DNA of 64,000 bases from Vreelandella massiliensis (GCF_900155385.1 NZ_LT699745.1:259578-323577), one strand, 5' to 3'; shown: positions 46,385 to 55,175, numbered from the stretch's first letter. Translations and numbers: made by a program. The notes: generated by a model not told the origin, from the letters alone.

Positions 46385-46951
46385 ATGACACGCCGCCACC
46401 AACCCGATGAGGAAGAGATCAGCGCCTTTCGCCAAGCGCTAAAAGCGGCCGGCGTGCGTCGCATCAACGCCAACCAGGCCGACCCCGGCAAACCCAAACG
46501 CAACGCGGTCGCCCAGGCGGCGCGGCGGCAAGCGGCGGTGGAAAGCCAAAGCCTGCAAACCACCGGGCGCACCTCCGATGGTCGCGTCGAAGCGGTACGC
46601 CCCTCGGAGTATCTCGAATTCTCCGTGCCCGACCTGCCGTGGCGCACGCTTAGCCAACTCAAGCGCGGCCAAACCGGGTGGCAAGCCGGGCTCGACCTTC
46701 ACGGCTACACCCTGGAAGAAGCCCGTACCGAGCTAGAAAGCTTTCTGCGCGATGCCGTCGCCCAGCATATGCGCTGCGTGCTGATCGTTCATGGCAAGGC
46801 CTGGGGCACCACCGCGGACTACCCCGTGCTGAAAAGCCACACCAACGCATGGCTTCGCGAATGGCCTGGCGTGTTAGCGTTCTGCTCCGCCATCGAGATC
46901 GACGGCGGTACCGGCGCCGTTTACGTGCTGCTGCGCAAACCTGGGCGGTAG
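46385..46951 (+). CDS. Smr-domain protein (SmrB/YfcN type)
   Basis: Small MutS-related (Smr) domain protein. ATG 46385 (MTRRHQPDEEEISAFRQAL) is chosen over a TTG-started extension to 46280 that lacks family character. A charged N-terminal region (residues 1-90) precedes the Smr domain with LDLHGYTLEEARTELESFL and the catalytic-site VLIVHGKAWG, ending GGTGAVYVLLRKPGR. The E. coli relative SmrB cleaves mRNA between collided ribosomes. The position next to prmB is the conserved one (smrB-prmB-aroC). Its last 78 bases overlap the opposite-strand patatin gene. Confidence 0.9.
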   Translation: MTRRHQPDEEEISAFRQALKAAGVRRINANQADPGKPKRNAVAQAARRQAAVESQSLQTTGRTSDGRVEAVRPSEYLEFSVPDLPWRTLSQLKRGQTGWQAGLDLHGYTLEEARTELESFLRDAVAQHMRCVLIVHGKAWGTTADYPVLKSHTNAWLREWPGVLAFCSAIEIDGGTGAVYVLLRKPGR

Positions 46952-47935
46952 TGAGGCATCCAACGCTTTATCGGCTAAATGGCGACCTAAGCGAATCAGC
47001 TCATTGGCGCGATGAAACTCATAGGCGCTGCACACCGTTTTGGGCACTTCGATCAACACATCCGGCGGATAACCGGCGATTTTGTATTTCGCCAGCGCTG
47101 CTTGGGTAATATCGAACGACTCCAGGATCATATCCAGCTTGCCCCACTCGCGCTTACCACGCTCCTCGGCGCTTTCGCTGCTGCTATTTTCACTCGCCAA
47201 GCTGCCAAGCCCCTCCCACAGCCGACGAGTGGCATCGCGCACCTCCGATAGCCAACCGCCGATACTTTCATCACGCTCGCGCTCGTCATCGCTGCGGGTA
47301 TCTTCGGCGGTGCCTTCCGGCAGCATGTCCGTCAGCGACACCGGCTGCGGGCTGTGAGCGGTAACATTGACCGCCACAACAAGATCCGCCTCGTGGGCGG
47401 CCACGGCGGGCAAGATGGGCAGCGGGTTGAGCAAGCCGCCGTCAACGAGCACCTGATCCCCCAAGTGCTCCGGCGTAATAACGCCCGGCACGGCAATGGA
47501 GGCGCGAATGGCACGCAAAAGCGGGCCATTTTGGAACCAGACCTCGCGCTGTCGCACCAGGTCAGTGGCCACGGTGGTCACGGGAATGGCGAGGTCTTCG
47601 ATCTGTGTTTCTCCCACCAGACTCTCCAGCTTCTGCATGACCTTATTGGCACGCATCGCCCCCATCGGGCTCCACGTCACGTCCACCAGCTTAAGCACAT
47701 CAAGGTAATCCAGCTGGCACACCCAGTCGCGGTACTCAGGCAGCTTACCCGCCGCGTAAATACCGCCTATCAGCGCACCCATTGAGCAGCCGGAAACGGA
47801 GATAATCTCAAAACCGCGCGCCTCTAGGGCTTCAATCACCCCGATGTGGGCGTAGCCCCGCGCGCCGCCACTCCCCAAGACCAGCGCGACTTTATGACCC
47901 GAGCTCGCCTGCTCTCGCCGCTTTCTCTCACCCAT
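46874..47935 (-). CDS. Patatin-like phospholipase, RssA family
   Basis: Serine lipid hydrolase with a Ser-Asp dyad. ATG 47935 (MGERKRREQ) has AGGAGAGG upstream; a longer frame to 48121 lies inside the hydrolase gene and is rejected. Motifs: oxyanion-hole LVLGSGGARGYAHIGV, nucleophile elbow SVSGCSMGALIGG, and catalytic aspartate DGGLLNPLPI. An acidic insertion (about residues 205-265, many Glu/Asp/Ser) separates the core from a C-terminal helical part. Its C-terminus overlaps smr on the opposite strand by 78 bases. The start overlaps the stop of the hydrolase gene upstream by eight bases. Confidence 0.9.
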   Translation of the reverse strand: MGERKRREQASSGHKVALVLGSGGARGYAHIGVIEALEARGFEIISVSGCSMGALIGGIYAAGKLPEYRDWVCQLDYLDVLKLVDVTWSPMGAMRANKVMQKLESLVGETQIEDLAIPVTTVATDLVRQREVWFQNGPLLRAIRASIAVPGVITPEHLGDQVLVDGGLLNPLPILPAVAAHEADLVVAVNVTAHSPQPVSLTDMLPEGTAEDTRSDDERERDESIGGWLSEVRDATRRLWEGLGSLASENSSSESAEERGKREWGKLDMILESFDITQAALAKYKIAGYPPDVLIEVPKTVCSAYEFHRANELIRLGRHLADKALDASLPPRFAQQHVNGAGTAVDLDGGAER

Positions 47936-48893
47936 GGTGCCTCTCCTGATTGCCACAGCGCGCTGTGATGGTGTGCTGAACGATCGTATTCGCAACGGCC
48001 TCGACGGATTGCGCTTCCAAATGCAGGTGGTGCCCTCCGGCGAGCACGTGTCGGGTGAGCGTGGGCACCGCCTGACGGGCTTTTTGCGCCCAGGCACGCT
48101 CGCCCAAAATACCGCTATCACCTTCGATCAGCAGCACTGGGCAGTGTATTTCTGCCAAAAGCGCCAACACCTGCTCCGGGGTAAAGCGCACCAGCGACGG
48201 CTTGAGTAGCCGGCCATCGGTACGTAGCCAAACATGGCCGTCATCATCCACGCGGCTATTACGTGCGACCAGCGGGCGTGCCGTATCCGCGTCAATCGGC
48301 GTGACACCTCCCGCCACACGTGCGGCCACAGCCGTCTCGATGTCTACATAGCGCGGTGGACGCGAACGTGGGCGACGATGCGCGATCAACCCCTTGCGCA
48401 GCTGCCCGGCCGTCTGCTCCGGCGGCGTGCTGATGGCACCCAGACCATCGATCAGCACAAGCTGTTCCACCCGCTCAGGCAGTGCGGCGGCCAGAAGACA
48501 GCTGACAGCGGCCCCCATGGAGTGCGCTAACAGCGTCGTTTTATTTATCGCCAGCGCATCCATGGCGTCCAGCACATCATGGCAGTAGTCCCACAGGGCA
48601 TAGTCTTGATGAGCATAGTCTTGATGGGCATGCTCTTGTGGAACATTCTCCTCCTTTGATGAATGGCCGTGACCACGAAAATCGAGTGCCACGATGCGGA
48701 TATCCAGCGCCTTCGCTAAGCGCGGTGCCAGCCGGGAAAAGCTCGCGGCGTTATCCAACCAACCGTGAAGCGCAAGCCAGGTAGGGGCATCGCGCCGGCC
48801 CCAACTCAACGCTGCCAATCGACCATTCGCCAGGGTCAAAGGCTCGCCCGCCTGCAGGGGTATCTCCGTTTCTGTTTGTGACGCGGTTGTCAT
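47928..48893 (-). CDS. Alpha/beta-hydrolase
   Basis: A 321-residue hydrolase of unknown substrate. It has the oxyanion HG motif (WLALHGWLDNAASFSRL), the family ALDFRGHGHS, the nucleophile elbow LLAHSMGAAVS, and a late catalytic His in LAGGHHLHLEAQSV. The cap region contains a 15-base tandem duplication encoding HAHQDYAHQDYALWDY (48599-48642). It is translationally coupled to the patatin gene (eight-base overlap), so the two may act on related lipids; that is inference. Confidence 0.88.
   Translation of the reverse strand: MTTASQTETEIPLQAGEPLTLANGRLAALSWGRRDAPTWLALHGWLDNAASFSRLAPRLAKALDIRIVALDFRGHGHSSKEENVPQEHAHQDYAHQDYALWDYCHDVLDAMDALAINKTTLLAHSMGAAVSCLLAAALPERVEQLVLIDGLGAISTPPEQTAGQLRKGLIAHRRPRSRPPRYVDIETAVAARVAGGVTPIDADTARPLVARNSRVDDDGHVWLRTDGRLLKPSLVRFTPEQVLALLAEIHCPVLLIEGDSGILGERAWAQKARQAVPTLTRHVLAGGHHLHLEAQSVEAVANTIVQHTITARCGNQERHHG
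48599..48642. repeat. 15-base tandem repeat inside the alpha/beta-hydrolase gene
   Basis: Two units CATAGTCTTGATGAG (48599) and CATAGTCTTGATGGG (48614), and a degenerate third (from 48629), keep the reading frame. They add short His-Gln-Asp-Tyr-Ala repeats to the cap region. Confidence 0.8.
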
Positions 48894-49004
48894 TGGAATT
48901 CCTTCACCCGGTACGCCAGAGTCGCTACCATTCGTCGCCTCGCCATCCCATTATTGTCTGAGCGGTATTGGCTCCTATCCACCCTAAAATTGCAAGAGGT
49001 CAAC

Positions 49005-49097
49005 ATGAAACCCCATCGCGATACACGCAGCCGTAACTGGGTATTTTTCATCACTGTTTTGAGCGCCATTGTGGTCGGCATGTGGCTTGCCCGCTAA
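49005..49097 (+). CDS. Putative 30-residue single-span membrane protein
   Basis: ATG 49005 with AAGAGG 5-6 bases upstream and stop TAA at 49095-49097 gives a 30-residue peptide. It has a basic N-terminus (MKPHRDTRSRN), a hydrophobic span (WVFFITVLSAIVVGMWLA) and a final Arg. Positive-inside logic predicts an N-in single span. It lies in the gap between the divergent hydrolase and umuD. No homologue is recognised; it could be a chance ORF, but the ribosome-binding site and membrane span argue for expression. Confidence 0.45.
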   Translation: MKPHRDTRSRNWVFFITVLSAIVVGMWLAR

Positions 49098-49122
49098 GGA
49101 GGCTTGAGAAAGACAGCCAATT

Positions 49123-49157
49123 ACTGTATATATAAATATATTGATCAATTATACAGT
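49123..49157 (+). promoter_or_regulatory. SOS (LexA)-like operator and promoter of umuDC
   Basis: An inverted repeat ACTGTATA (49123-49130) with TATACAGT (49150-49157) is separated by 19 bases. Each arm is a perfect LexA half-site (CTGT...ACAG), but the spacing is much longer than the usual CTGT-N8-ACAG. It may be two overlapping degenerate boxes. TATAAAT at 49131 may be the -10. It ends three bases before the first possible umuD ATG. Confidence 0.5.
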
Positions 49158-49171
49158 TAATGGTGATTGTG

Positions 49172-49597
49172 ATGCTTTCTCTCCCTCACGCCTGCGCACC
49201 GCTTGCGTTGCCACTCCTGCCGGTTTGTGCCCAGGCGGGGTTTAGTGGCTTTCCCTCACCCGCGCAAGATTACGAGTCACCCACCCTTGATCTGAATACC
49301 CGACTCATCAAGAACCCCGCCACCACGTTCTACCTCACCGCCGCAGGCGAGAGCATGCAGGGCTGGGGCATCTTTCACGGTGACCTGCTGGTGGTGGATC
49401 GCAGCATTACGCCGCGCTTGGGGCATATCGTGGTGGCGCTGCTGGAGGGCGAACTGCTGATCAAACGCTACGCGCTGCACCGCAATGAGCCGCATCTGTG
49501 CTCAGGGCACCCCCACTACGGGCCTGTCGCCTTGCGCGAGCGCGAATGTGAAATATGGGGCGTGGTGCGCGCCGTGGTCCACGAGTACCTCTCGTGA
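49172..49597 (+). CDS. umuD: DNA polymerase V accessory subunit, self-cleaving UmuD
   Basis: LexA-like protease that cleaves itself on RecA filaments; UmuD' then joins UmuC. From ATG 49172 (MLSLPHACAP, like the E. coli start) the protein is 141 residues; an ATG at 49160 would add four. The predicted cleavage bond is Ala22-Gly23 in CAQAGFSGFPSPA, with catalytic Ser61 (AAGESMQGWGI) and Lys98 (LLIKRY). Its stop overlaps the umuC GTG by four bases. It sits directly behind the SOS-like repeat. Confidence 0.92.
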   Translation: MLSLPHACAPLALPLLPVCAQAGFSGFPSPAQDYESPTLDLNTRLIKNPATTFYLTAAGESMQGWGIFHGDLLVVDRSITPRLGHIVVALLEGELLIKRYALHRNEPHLCSGHPHYGPVALRERECEIWGVVRAVVHEYLS

Positions 49598-50901
49598 TCG
49601 GCCTGGTCGATGCCAACAATTTTTACGTTAGCTGCGAGCGCATTTTTCAGCCGCAGCTTGACGGCCTACCAGTCGGGGTGATGTCGAATAATGACGGCTG
49701 CGTGATTGCTCGCTCGGAGGAGTTGAAAGCACTAGGGGTGGAAATGGGCACACCCGCCTTCCAGCTTGAAGGCCCCTGGCAGCGCGGTGAGCTGCACTTG
49801 CTCTCCTCCAATTACGCCCTTTATGGCGATATGTCGGCACGTCTAACGCAGCTGCTTCAGGCCGCCTGCCCAAAGGTGGCGCCGTACTCGATCGATGAGA
49901 TGTTCCTCTATCTGGATGGGCTCGATCACACCGCGTGCCAAGCCCTCGGAACGGCCCTTCGCCAACGTATTTGGCACGGGTTGCGTCTGCCCGTATGCGT
50001 GGGGCTAGCACCGACACATACGCTGGCCAAACTCGCCAACCACTACGCCAAGCGCGATAGCCACTACCAAGGCGCCTGCCTGCTGGACGGCCACGACGCC
50101 ACCACCGCATCGCTTCTCAAACGCACACCAGTCGATAAGGTATGGGGGATCGGCAGACGCCTCGCCGAGCGTCTGGCGCTCTGCGGTATCACCACGGCCT
50201 GGGCGCTACGCGAAAGCGACACTCAACGGCTGCGGCGGCGCTTTTCCGTTGTCGTGGCTAGAACCGCGCTGGAGCTACGCGGCACGCCGTGCTTGGCGAT
50301 GAATGCCGCGGATGAGCCGCGCCAGCGCATAATGACGTCGCGCTCGTTTGGTCGCGCGACCGGCGCCTGGGAGGATCTTTACGGGGCCCTTAACCGCCAC
50401 GCCCAACGCAGCGCGGAAAAGCTGCGTCAGCAGAAAGGCCTCGCCCGGGCGGTCATGCTGCTTTTGCACACCAACCGCCACCGCCGCGACCTTGCGCAGT
50501 ATCATCCGCAAACGCTGATCGCGCTGCCCTACCCCACCGATGACACACGCGAGATTCTGGCCGCCGTGCGCCAAGGGCTTCAGCATATATACCGCCCGGG
50601 CTACGCGTTTATGAAGGCGGGGGTCATGCTCGTCGATCTTGTCGACGCTGAGCAGTATCAGATGACGCTGCTCAACCCACCGCCAAAAACAAGCCACCTC
50701 CAGCAGCGATTGATGGCCACGCTCGACCGCATCAATCAGCGTCACGGCCAAGGCACCATCACTTTTGGCGTACCCCCAAAGCGAGCGGTGTGGCATCTAC
50801 GCTGCGCGCACCGCTCACCCCGCTATACCAGCCATTGGGGCGAACTCTGCCAAGCGGGCACGCACCCCGGCGCCATCGCCGAAACGCGCAACCGCCTTTA
50901 G
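49594..50901 (+). CDS. umuC: DNA polymerase V catalytic subunit UmuC
   Basis: Y-family translesion polymerase. The start is GTG 49594 inside the GTGA overlap with umuD (VIGLVDANNFYVSCERIF). The active site has the first Asp in GLVDANNFYVSCE and the pair in PYSIDEMFLYL. The palm and fingers region VMSNNDGCVIARSEELK is typical of UmuC rather than DinB. The little-finger and C-terminal DUF4113 region ends RYTSHWGELCQAG. Length is 435 residues (E. coli 422). The end overlaps the convergent transporter gene by four bases. Confidence 0.95.
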   Translation: MIGLVDANNFYVSCERIFQPQLDGLPVGVMSNNDGCVIARSEELKALGVEMGTPAFQLEGPWQRGELHLLSSNYALYGDMSARLTQLLQAACPKVAPYSIDEMFLYLDGLDHTACQALGTALRQRIWHGLRLPVCVGLAPTHTLAKLANHYAKRDSHYQGACLLDGHDATTASLLKRTPVDKVWGIGRRLAERLALCGITTAWALRESDTQRLRRRFSVVVARTALELRGTPCLAMNAADEPRQRIMTSRSFGRATGAWEDLYGALNRHAQRSAEKLRQQKGLARAVMLLLHTNRHRRDLAQYHPQTLIALPYPTDDTREILAAVRQGLQHIYRPGYAFMKAGVMLVDLVDAEQYQMTLLNPPPKTSHLQQRLMATLDRINQRHGQGTITFGVPPKRAVWHLRCAHRSPRYTSHWGELCQAGTHPGAIAETRNRL

Positions 50902-52355
50902 CGCAGCGCTTGGCGCAAGCGCGGGCTGAGCCCTTCACCGAGGGCGACCATCGCCACCAGAATCGCCAGTAGCCACGGCCAGTGAGCGGCAAAGGAGACC
51001 GAATAGACCCCTAACGCATCGACAAAAACCACCAGAATACCCAGCGGACTGACGTAACGCACCATCGCCAGCCACAGCGTATAGGGCAGTGGCGACAGCC
51101 CCAGCTCATCACGCAAGACCTCAGACTTCAGCACGAAGCCCGCCAGTACCACGATGCCTAGCCCACCGAGCGGCATCATCCAGCGTGCGGTGAGGTAATC
51201 GAGCCAATCGAAGACGTTTTTCCCCGCGAGCGTCCATTCAGCCCCGACGTTGAACGACAGCATCGCCAAGGTGCTGACTAGCCACAGCACGATACCGGTC
51301 CCCCATGCCGCCGCGCGACGGGAGAGCCCTTTGTTATCGCACAGCCAGGACACCGTTGCCTCCACCATGGAGATTGACGAGGTCAATGCCGCCATCGACA
51401 GCATGACAAAAAAGAGGATGCCGAATAGCGTGCCTAGCGGCATGGCGTCAAACGCCAGCGGCAGGCTCATAAAAATCAGCCCCGGCCCTTGGCCTGGGTT
51501 CATGCCGTTGGCAAAAATCACCGGGAAGATTGCCAACCCCGCCATCAGCGCCACCACGGTGTCCGCTGCCGCCACGCCCAAGGTGGTGCGGGTAATGGAT
51601 GCACTCTTGGGGAGGTAGCTGCCATAGGTGAGAATAGCGCCAGAGGCCAGCGACAAGGTGAAAAACGCATGCCCTAAGGCAGCCAGCATTCCCTCACTGG
51701 AGAGGCTTCCCGCGTTGAAGGAGAAGAGAAAACGCACCGCCTCGCCAAAGCCGCCGGAAGTCATGCCGTAAGCGATCAGCACCAGCAGCATCACCACCAG
51801 CCCGGGCATCATCCAGCTGACATTTTTTTCGATACCTTCCTGAACGCCTTTACCCACGATCAGCATGGTGAGCAGCGTCACCAACGTGCTCCAAAAACCC
51901 AGATTAAGCGGGTTTTGGTTATTCGCCACAAAGACCGCGATCATGTCATCGACGCTCTCGCCGCTCAAACCACCGCTCAGCATTTTCCAAAGATAAGAGA
52001 ACGACCAGCCCGCCACCACGACATAAAATGACAGGATCAAAAAGCCGCACAGCATCGCCATCCAGCCGATCAGCGACCACGCCGAACCACCACCGGACTC
52101 ACTGACAACACGGCGGATGGCATCAATGGGGCTACCGCGCCCACGACGCCCAAAGGCGATTTCGGTCATCATCACCGGTACGCCGACGGCCAAAATGCAA
52201 GCCAGGTAGACCAGCACAAAGGCACCGCCGCCGAACTCGCCGGTGATGTAAGGGAACTTCCAGATGTTGCCCAGCCCCACGGCGGAGCCGGTGGCCGCGA
52301 GCAGAAAGCCCCAGCGGCCAAGCCACTGAGTTCGAGGTTGCGCAGCGGAGGTCAT
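50898..52355 (-). CDS. Sodium-dependent transporter, NSS family
   Basis: Na+-coupled symporter of amino acids or related small molecules (LeuT fold). A 485-residue membrane protein with about 11-12 helices. The signature first helix is WGFLLAATGSAVGLGNIWKFPY, with the unwound Na+/substrate site, followed by GGGAFVLVYLACILAVGVP. Substrate cannot be told from sequence. No N-terminal signal is present, as expected. It converges with umuC and lies 83 bases after the end of a gene for an MFS transporter on the same strand. Confidence 0.92.
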   Translation of the reverse strand: MTSAAQPRTQWLGRWGFLLAATGSAVGLGNIWKFPYITGEFGGGAFVLVYLACILAVGVPVMMTEIAFGRRGRGSPIDAIRRVVSESGGGSAWSLIGWMAMLCGFLILSFYVVVAGWSFSYLWKMLSGGLSGESVDDMIAVFVANNQNPLNLGFWSTLVTLLTMLIVGKGVQEGIEKNVSWMMPGLVVMLLVLIAYGMTSGGFGEAVRFLFSFNAGSLSSEGMLAALGHAFFTLSLASGAILTYGSYLPKSASITRTTLGVAAADTVVALMAGLAIFPVIFANGMNPGQGPGLIFMSLPLAFDAMPLGTLFGILFFVMLSMAALTSSISMVEATVSWLCDNKGLSRRAAAWGTGIVLWLVSTLAMLSFNVGAEWTLAGKNVFDWLDYLTARWMMPLGGLGIVVLAGFVLKSEVLRDELGLSPLPYTLWLAMVRYVSPLGILVVFVDALGVYSVSFAAHWPWLLAILVAMVALGEGLSPRLRQALR

Positions 52356-52438
52356 CGTTTGTCCTTCCTATGGGGAAAAACGCGCCATCCTAGACGATTT
52401 TGGTACAAATGCCTAAGACCGCCGGCAAAATTTCCTCT

Positions 52439-53680
52439 TCAGACGTAAGTGGTCGCTTTCGCCTCGGCGTCAAGGCGCTGTGCGGTCTGGTCCACCCAGC
52501 GCAACCACGCCAATAGCACCGCTCCCAAGGCGACAAAACCACCCGCGAGCCACAGCCCAATGCCGTAGTGGCCGGTGGCCTCCGCGAGCATGCCGGTGAG
52601 CGCGGGCGCGGCAATCTGCGCCACGCCATACGCCAGGGTCATGCGTCCCATCAACCGCGCCGGGCTTGCCGGGTAAAGCCGCCCGGCCATGGTCAGTACG
52701 AGGCTCACACAACCCAAAAAGGTGCCACCGTAAAGCACCGCGCTCAACAGCACGGCGGGCAGGCTTGCGGTCATCGCGGGCAGCACGATACCCACCACCT
52801 GCAGCAGCATCGCGGCAATTAACGCGCCCAAATAGCCGATGCGCCGGGCGATCAAGTCCCACAGCATTACCGCCGGCGCGGCCGCCAACCCCACCAAGGC
52901 AAACGCCCAGTTACCCGCCCCCGAGAGCAGCGGCTCGCGCTCCACGATGGTGACAATAAAGGTGGCGCTGATCACATAGCCGTAACCGGCGCAGAAGTAC
53001 GCCGCCATCATCAGGCGCATAAAGGTGCGACCCGGCGGCTTATTCTGTTCCGCTGAGGCCGACTCCCCGCCCGCCACTGGCTTGACCGGGCGCGGGAGCC
53101 AGCGCCAAGCGGGGATTAACAGCACCACCGCCAACAGGCTAAAGCCCCACCACTGCAGCCGCCAATCCATGGAGAGGCGCAGCATGGCCTCCACCGCCAC
53201 CGCCGCGAGTAAAATCCCCACGCCCACGCCGGCAAAATGGATACCCAGCTCGCCACGCTGGCGGTGCTGAATCAGCCAGTGCAAAATCAGCCCCGAGGCA
53301 AGCAGCATAGAGGCGCTACTGGCGAGCCCCGCCAAAAAGCGCAACCCCGCCCAGAGCCAGAAATTCTCGGCCAGTGCCATCCCGGCGGTGGTGACCACGG
53401 CGAGTAGAAGCCCCGCGCGGTAGAGCCCATCCTTGACGTCAACAGTGCGCACCGTCATGGCCAGCACCGCGCCAAGCATGTAGCCCGCATAGTTAAGGGC
53501 CGCCAACCAGCCGCCATCGGCGTCGCTAAGCCCGGTCTGCTGCTGCATGACCGGCAACAGCGGCGTATAGGCAAAGCGCGCCACGCCAATGCACAGCAGT
53601 TGGCTGAACACGCCGGCCAGCAAGACCTTAAAGCGCTGTGCACGCAGATCTGTTTCTGCCACGCGGATCTCCTTATTCAT
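52439..53680 (-). CDS. YbfB/YjiJ-family MFS transporter
   Basis: A 413-residue major-facilitator protein with 12 predicted helices. The first helix contains the family phrase GVARFAYTPLLPVMQQQTGLSDADGGWLAALNYAGYMLGA (read across residues 32-71), which is diagnostic of the YbfB/YjiJ group (DUF1228). A His/Glu/Gln-rich charged loop lies between helices 6 and 7. Function of the group is unknown. It is transcribed toward the NSS transporter gene but may be a separate unit. Confidence 0.88.
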   Translation of the reverse strand: MNKEIRVAETDLRAQRFKVLLAGVFSQLLCIGVARFAYTPLLPVMQQQTGLSDADGGWLAALNYAGYMLGAVLAMTVRTVDVKDGLYRAGLLLAVVTTAGMALAENFWLWAGLRFLAGLASSASMLLASGLILHWLIQHRQRGELGIHFAGVGVGILLAAVAVEAMLRLSMDWRLQWWGFSLLAVVLLIPAWRWLPRPVKPVAGGESASAEQNKPPGRTFMRLMMAAYFCAGYGYVISATFIVTIVEREPLLSGAGNWAFALVGLAAAPAVMLWDLIARRIGYLGALIAAMLLQVVGIVLPAMTASLPAVLLSAVLYGGTFLGCVSLVLTMAGRLYPASPARLMGRMTLAYGVAQIAAPALTGMLAEATGHYGIGLWLAGGFVALGAVLLAWLRWVDQTAQRLDAEAKATTYV

Positions 53681-53851
53681 GACATTGATTAGCCGTCTTA
53701 TTATCTTGCTTTACGCTATCCTACGAGGTTTCCGCCCTTTGCGACTACACGACCTACGCACAAGCGCCCCGGTTCTGGCAGACTGTGTATAAGAGCGTCC
53801 ATGTCCTTTAACCATTCGCTGCTACCACAGCAACCCTCAAGGAGATCGTGA

Positions 53852-55117
53852 ATGAGCGATAGCAACAATGCCAACACCCCCTGGACACAACCCATGCCCG
53901 ACGCGCAGTTTAAGCTGATGCGCGATATCCTCGCCGCCCCAAGCCCGGTCGGCTTGGAAGGCGCGATGACCTACGGCGTGTTAAAACCCCATTTCGATAC
54001 CTTTGCCCCGAGCGACTGGCACCTGCACCAGTTTCGCGGAAACGCCGGCGTGGTGCTCGACACCCACCCGGGCCGCGACGATATGTTCAAACTGATGATC
54101 ATCGGCCACGCCGACAAGATCCGCATGCAGGTGCGCTCGATCGGCGAGGACGGCAAGATCTGGATCAATACCGACTCCTTCTTGCCCACAGTGCTCATCG
54201 GCCATGAGGTCAAGCTGTTCAGCGAAGACCCCGAGGCGCCGGGCAGCTACCGCAGCATTGAAGGCGGCACCGTGGAAGCGCTTGGTGCGATCCACTTCTC
54301 CGACCCGGCAATGCGTGATGGCAGTAAGGGCATCAAAAAAGAGCAGATCTACCTGGATTTACAGATCCATGGCGAGAACAAAAAACAGCAGGTATTGAAT
54401 CTAGGCGTGAAGCCCGGCGATTCGATCATTTTCGACCGTCCGATTCGTCACGGTTTCAGTCCCAATACCTTCTACGGTGCCTACTTGGATAACGGCCTGG
54501 GCTGCTTCGTCACCGCCGAAGTCGCACGCCTAATCAGTGAGGCCGGCGGCACCGAGCAGGTACGCGTGATGTTCGCGATCGCCAGCTACGAGGAGATTGG
54601 CCGCTTTGGTAGCCGCGTATTCGCTGGCGAGCTCAAGCCGGATGCCCTAATCGGGGTCGATGTGAACCACGACTACGTCGCCGCCCCCGGCATTGGCGAT
54701 AAGCGCATGCAGCCGCTGGAAATGGGCAAAGGCTTCACCATGGCGGTTGGCTCCATTGCCAGCGAGCAATTAAACCGCGTCATCGCTCAGGCCGCGAAAG
54801 AGAATGATATCCCCCTGCAGCGCGACATCGTAGGGGTGGATACCGGCACCGACGGCATGGCGGGCGTGCTAGCCTCCATCGACAGCGCGGCCACCTCGAT
54901 TGGCTTTCCGATCCGCAACATGCACACCATCTCGGAAACCGGCAACACCCAGGATGTGCTCGCGGCGATTCACGCGCTCACCCGCACGATTCAGGCGCTA
55001 GACAAACTGCCCGATATCAAGCGCGAGTTTCTCGATAATCACCCGCGCCTGGATCAAGCCAGCCCGCTTTCTCATCAAGGCAGCGATAAGCCCGAAAGCG
55101 AAAAAGACGATCAATAA
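53852..55117 (+). CDS. M42-like metallopeptidase/deblocking aminopeptidase, divergent
   Basis: A 421-residue soluble protein of the M42 (glutamyl aminopeptidase/cellulase) fold. Candidate metal ligands appear in the M42 order: His in IIGHADKI, bridging Asp in YLDNGLGC, Glu-Glu in ASYEEIGRFGS, Asp in IGVDVNHD, and a late His in NMHTISETGN. Second-shell residues differ: the usual HxDE is HADK and the usual DDR is DNG, so substrate or activity may differ. AAGGAG lies nine bases upstream. The N-terminus is Asn/Asp-rich and the tail acidic. It is followed by a strong terminator, so it is a single-gene unit. Confidence 0.82.
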   Translation: MSDSNNANTPWTQPMPDAQFKLMRDILAAPSPVGLEGAMTYGVLKPHFDTFAPSDWHLHQFRGNAGVVLDTHPGRDDMFKLMIIGHADKIRMQVRSIGEDGKIWINTDSFLPTVLIGHEVKLFSEDPEAPGSYRSIEGGTVEALGAIHFSDPAMRDGSKGIKKEQIYLDLQIHGENKKQQVLNLGVKPGDSIIFDRPIRHGFSPNTFYGAYLDNGLGCFVTAEVARLISEAGGTEQVRVMFAIASYEEIGRFGSRVFAGELKPDALIGVDVNHDYVAAPGIGDKRMQPLEMGKGFTMAVGSIASEQLNRVIAQAAKENDIPLQRDIVGVDTGTDGMAGVLASIDSAATSIGFPIRNMHTISETGNTQDVLAAIHALTRTIQALDKLPDIKREFLDNHPRLDQASPLSHQGSDKPESEKDDQ

Positions 55118-55140
55118 TCACCGTTTTGCTGGTTCTTATC

Positions 55141-55175
55141 GACAAAATGCCCCGTTAAAGCGGGGCATTTTTGTC
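55141..55175 (+). terminator. Rho-independent terminator after the M42 peptidase gene
   Basis: AAAATGCCCCG and CGGGGCATTTT form an 11-base-pair stem, extended by GAC/GTC, with a TTAAAG loop. The T-rich 3' arm provides the tail. Confidence 0.88.

Noticed and set aside
47935..48122. Upstream extension of the patatin gene to 48121
   Set aside because: The extra 62 codons lie inside the hydrolase gene in another frame, and ATG 47935 has a strong ribosome-binding site.
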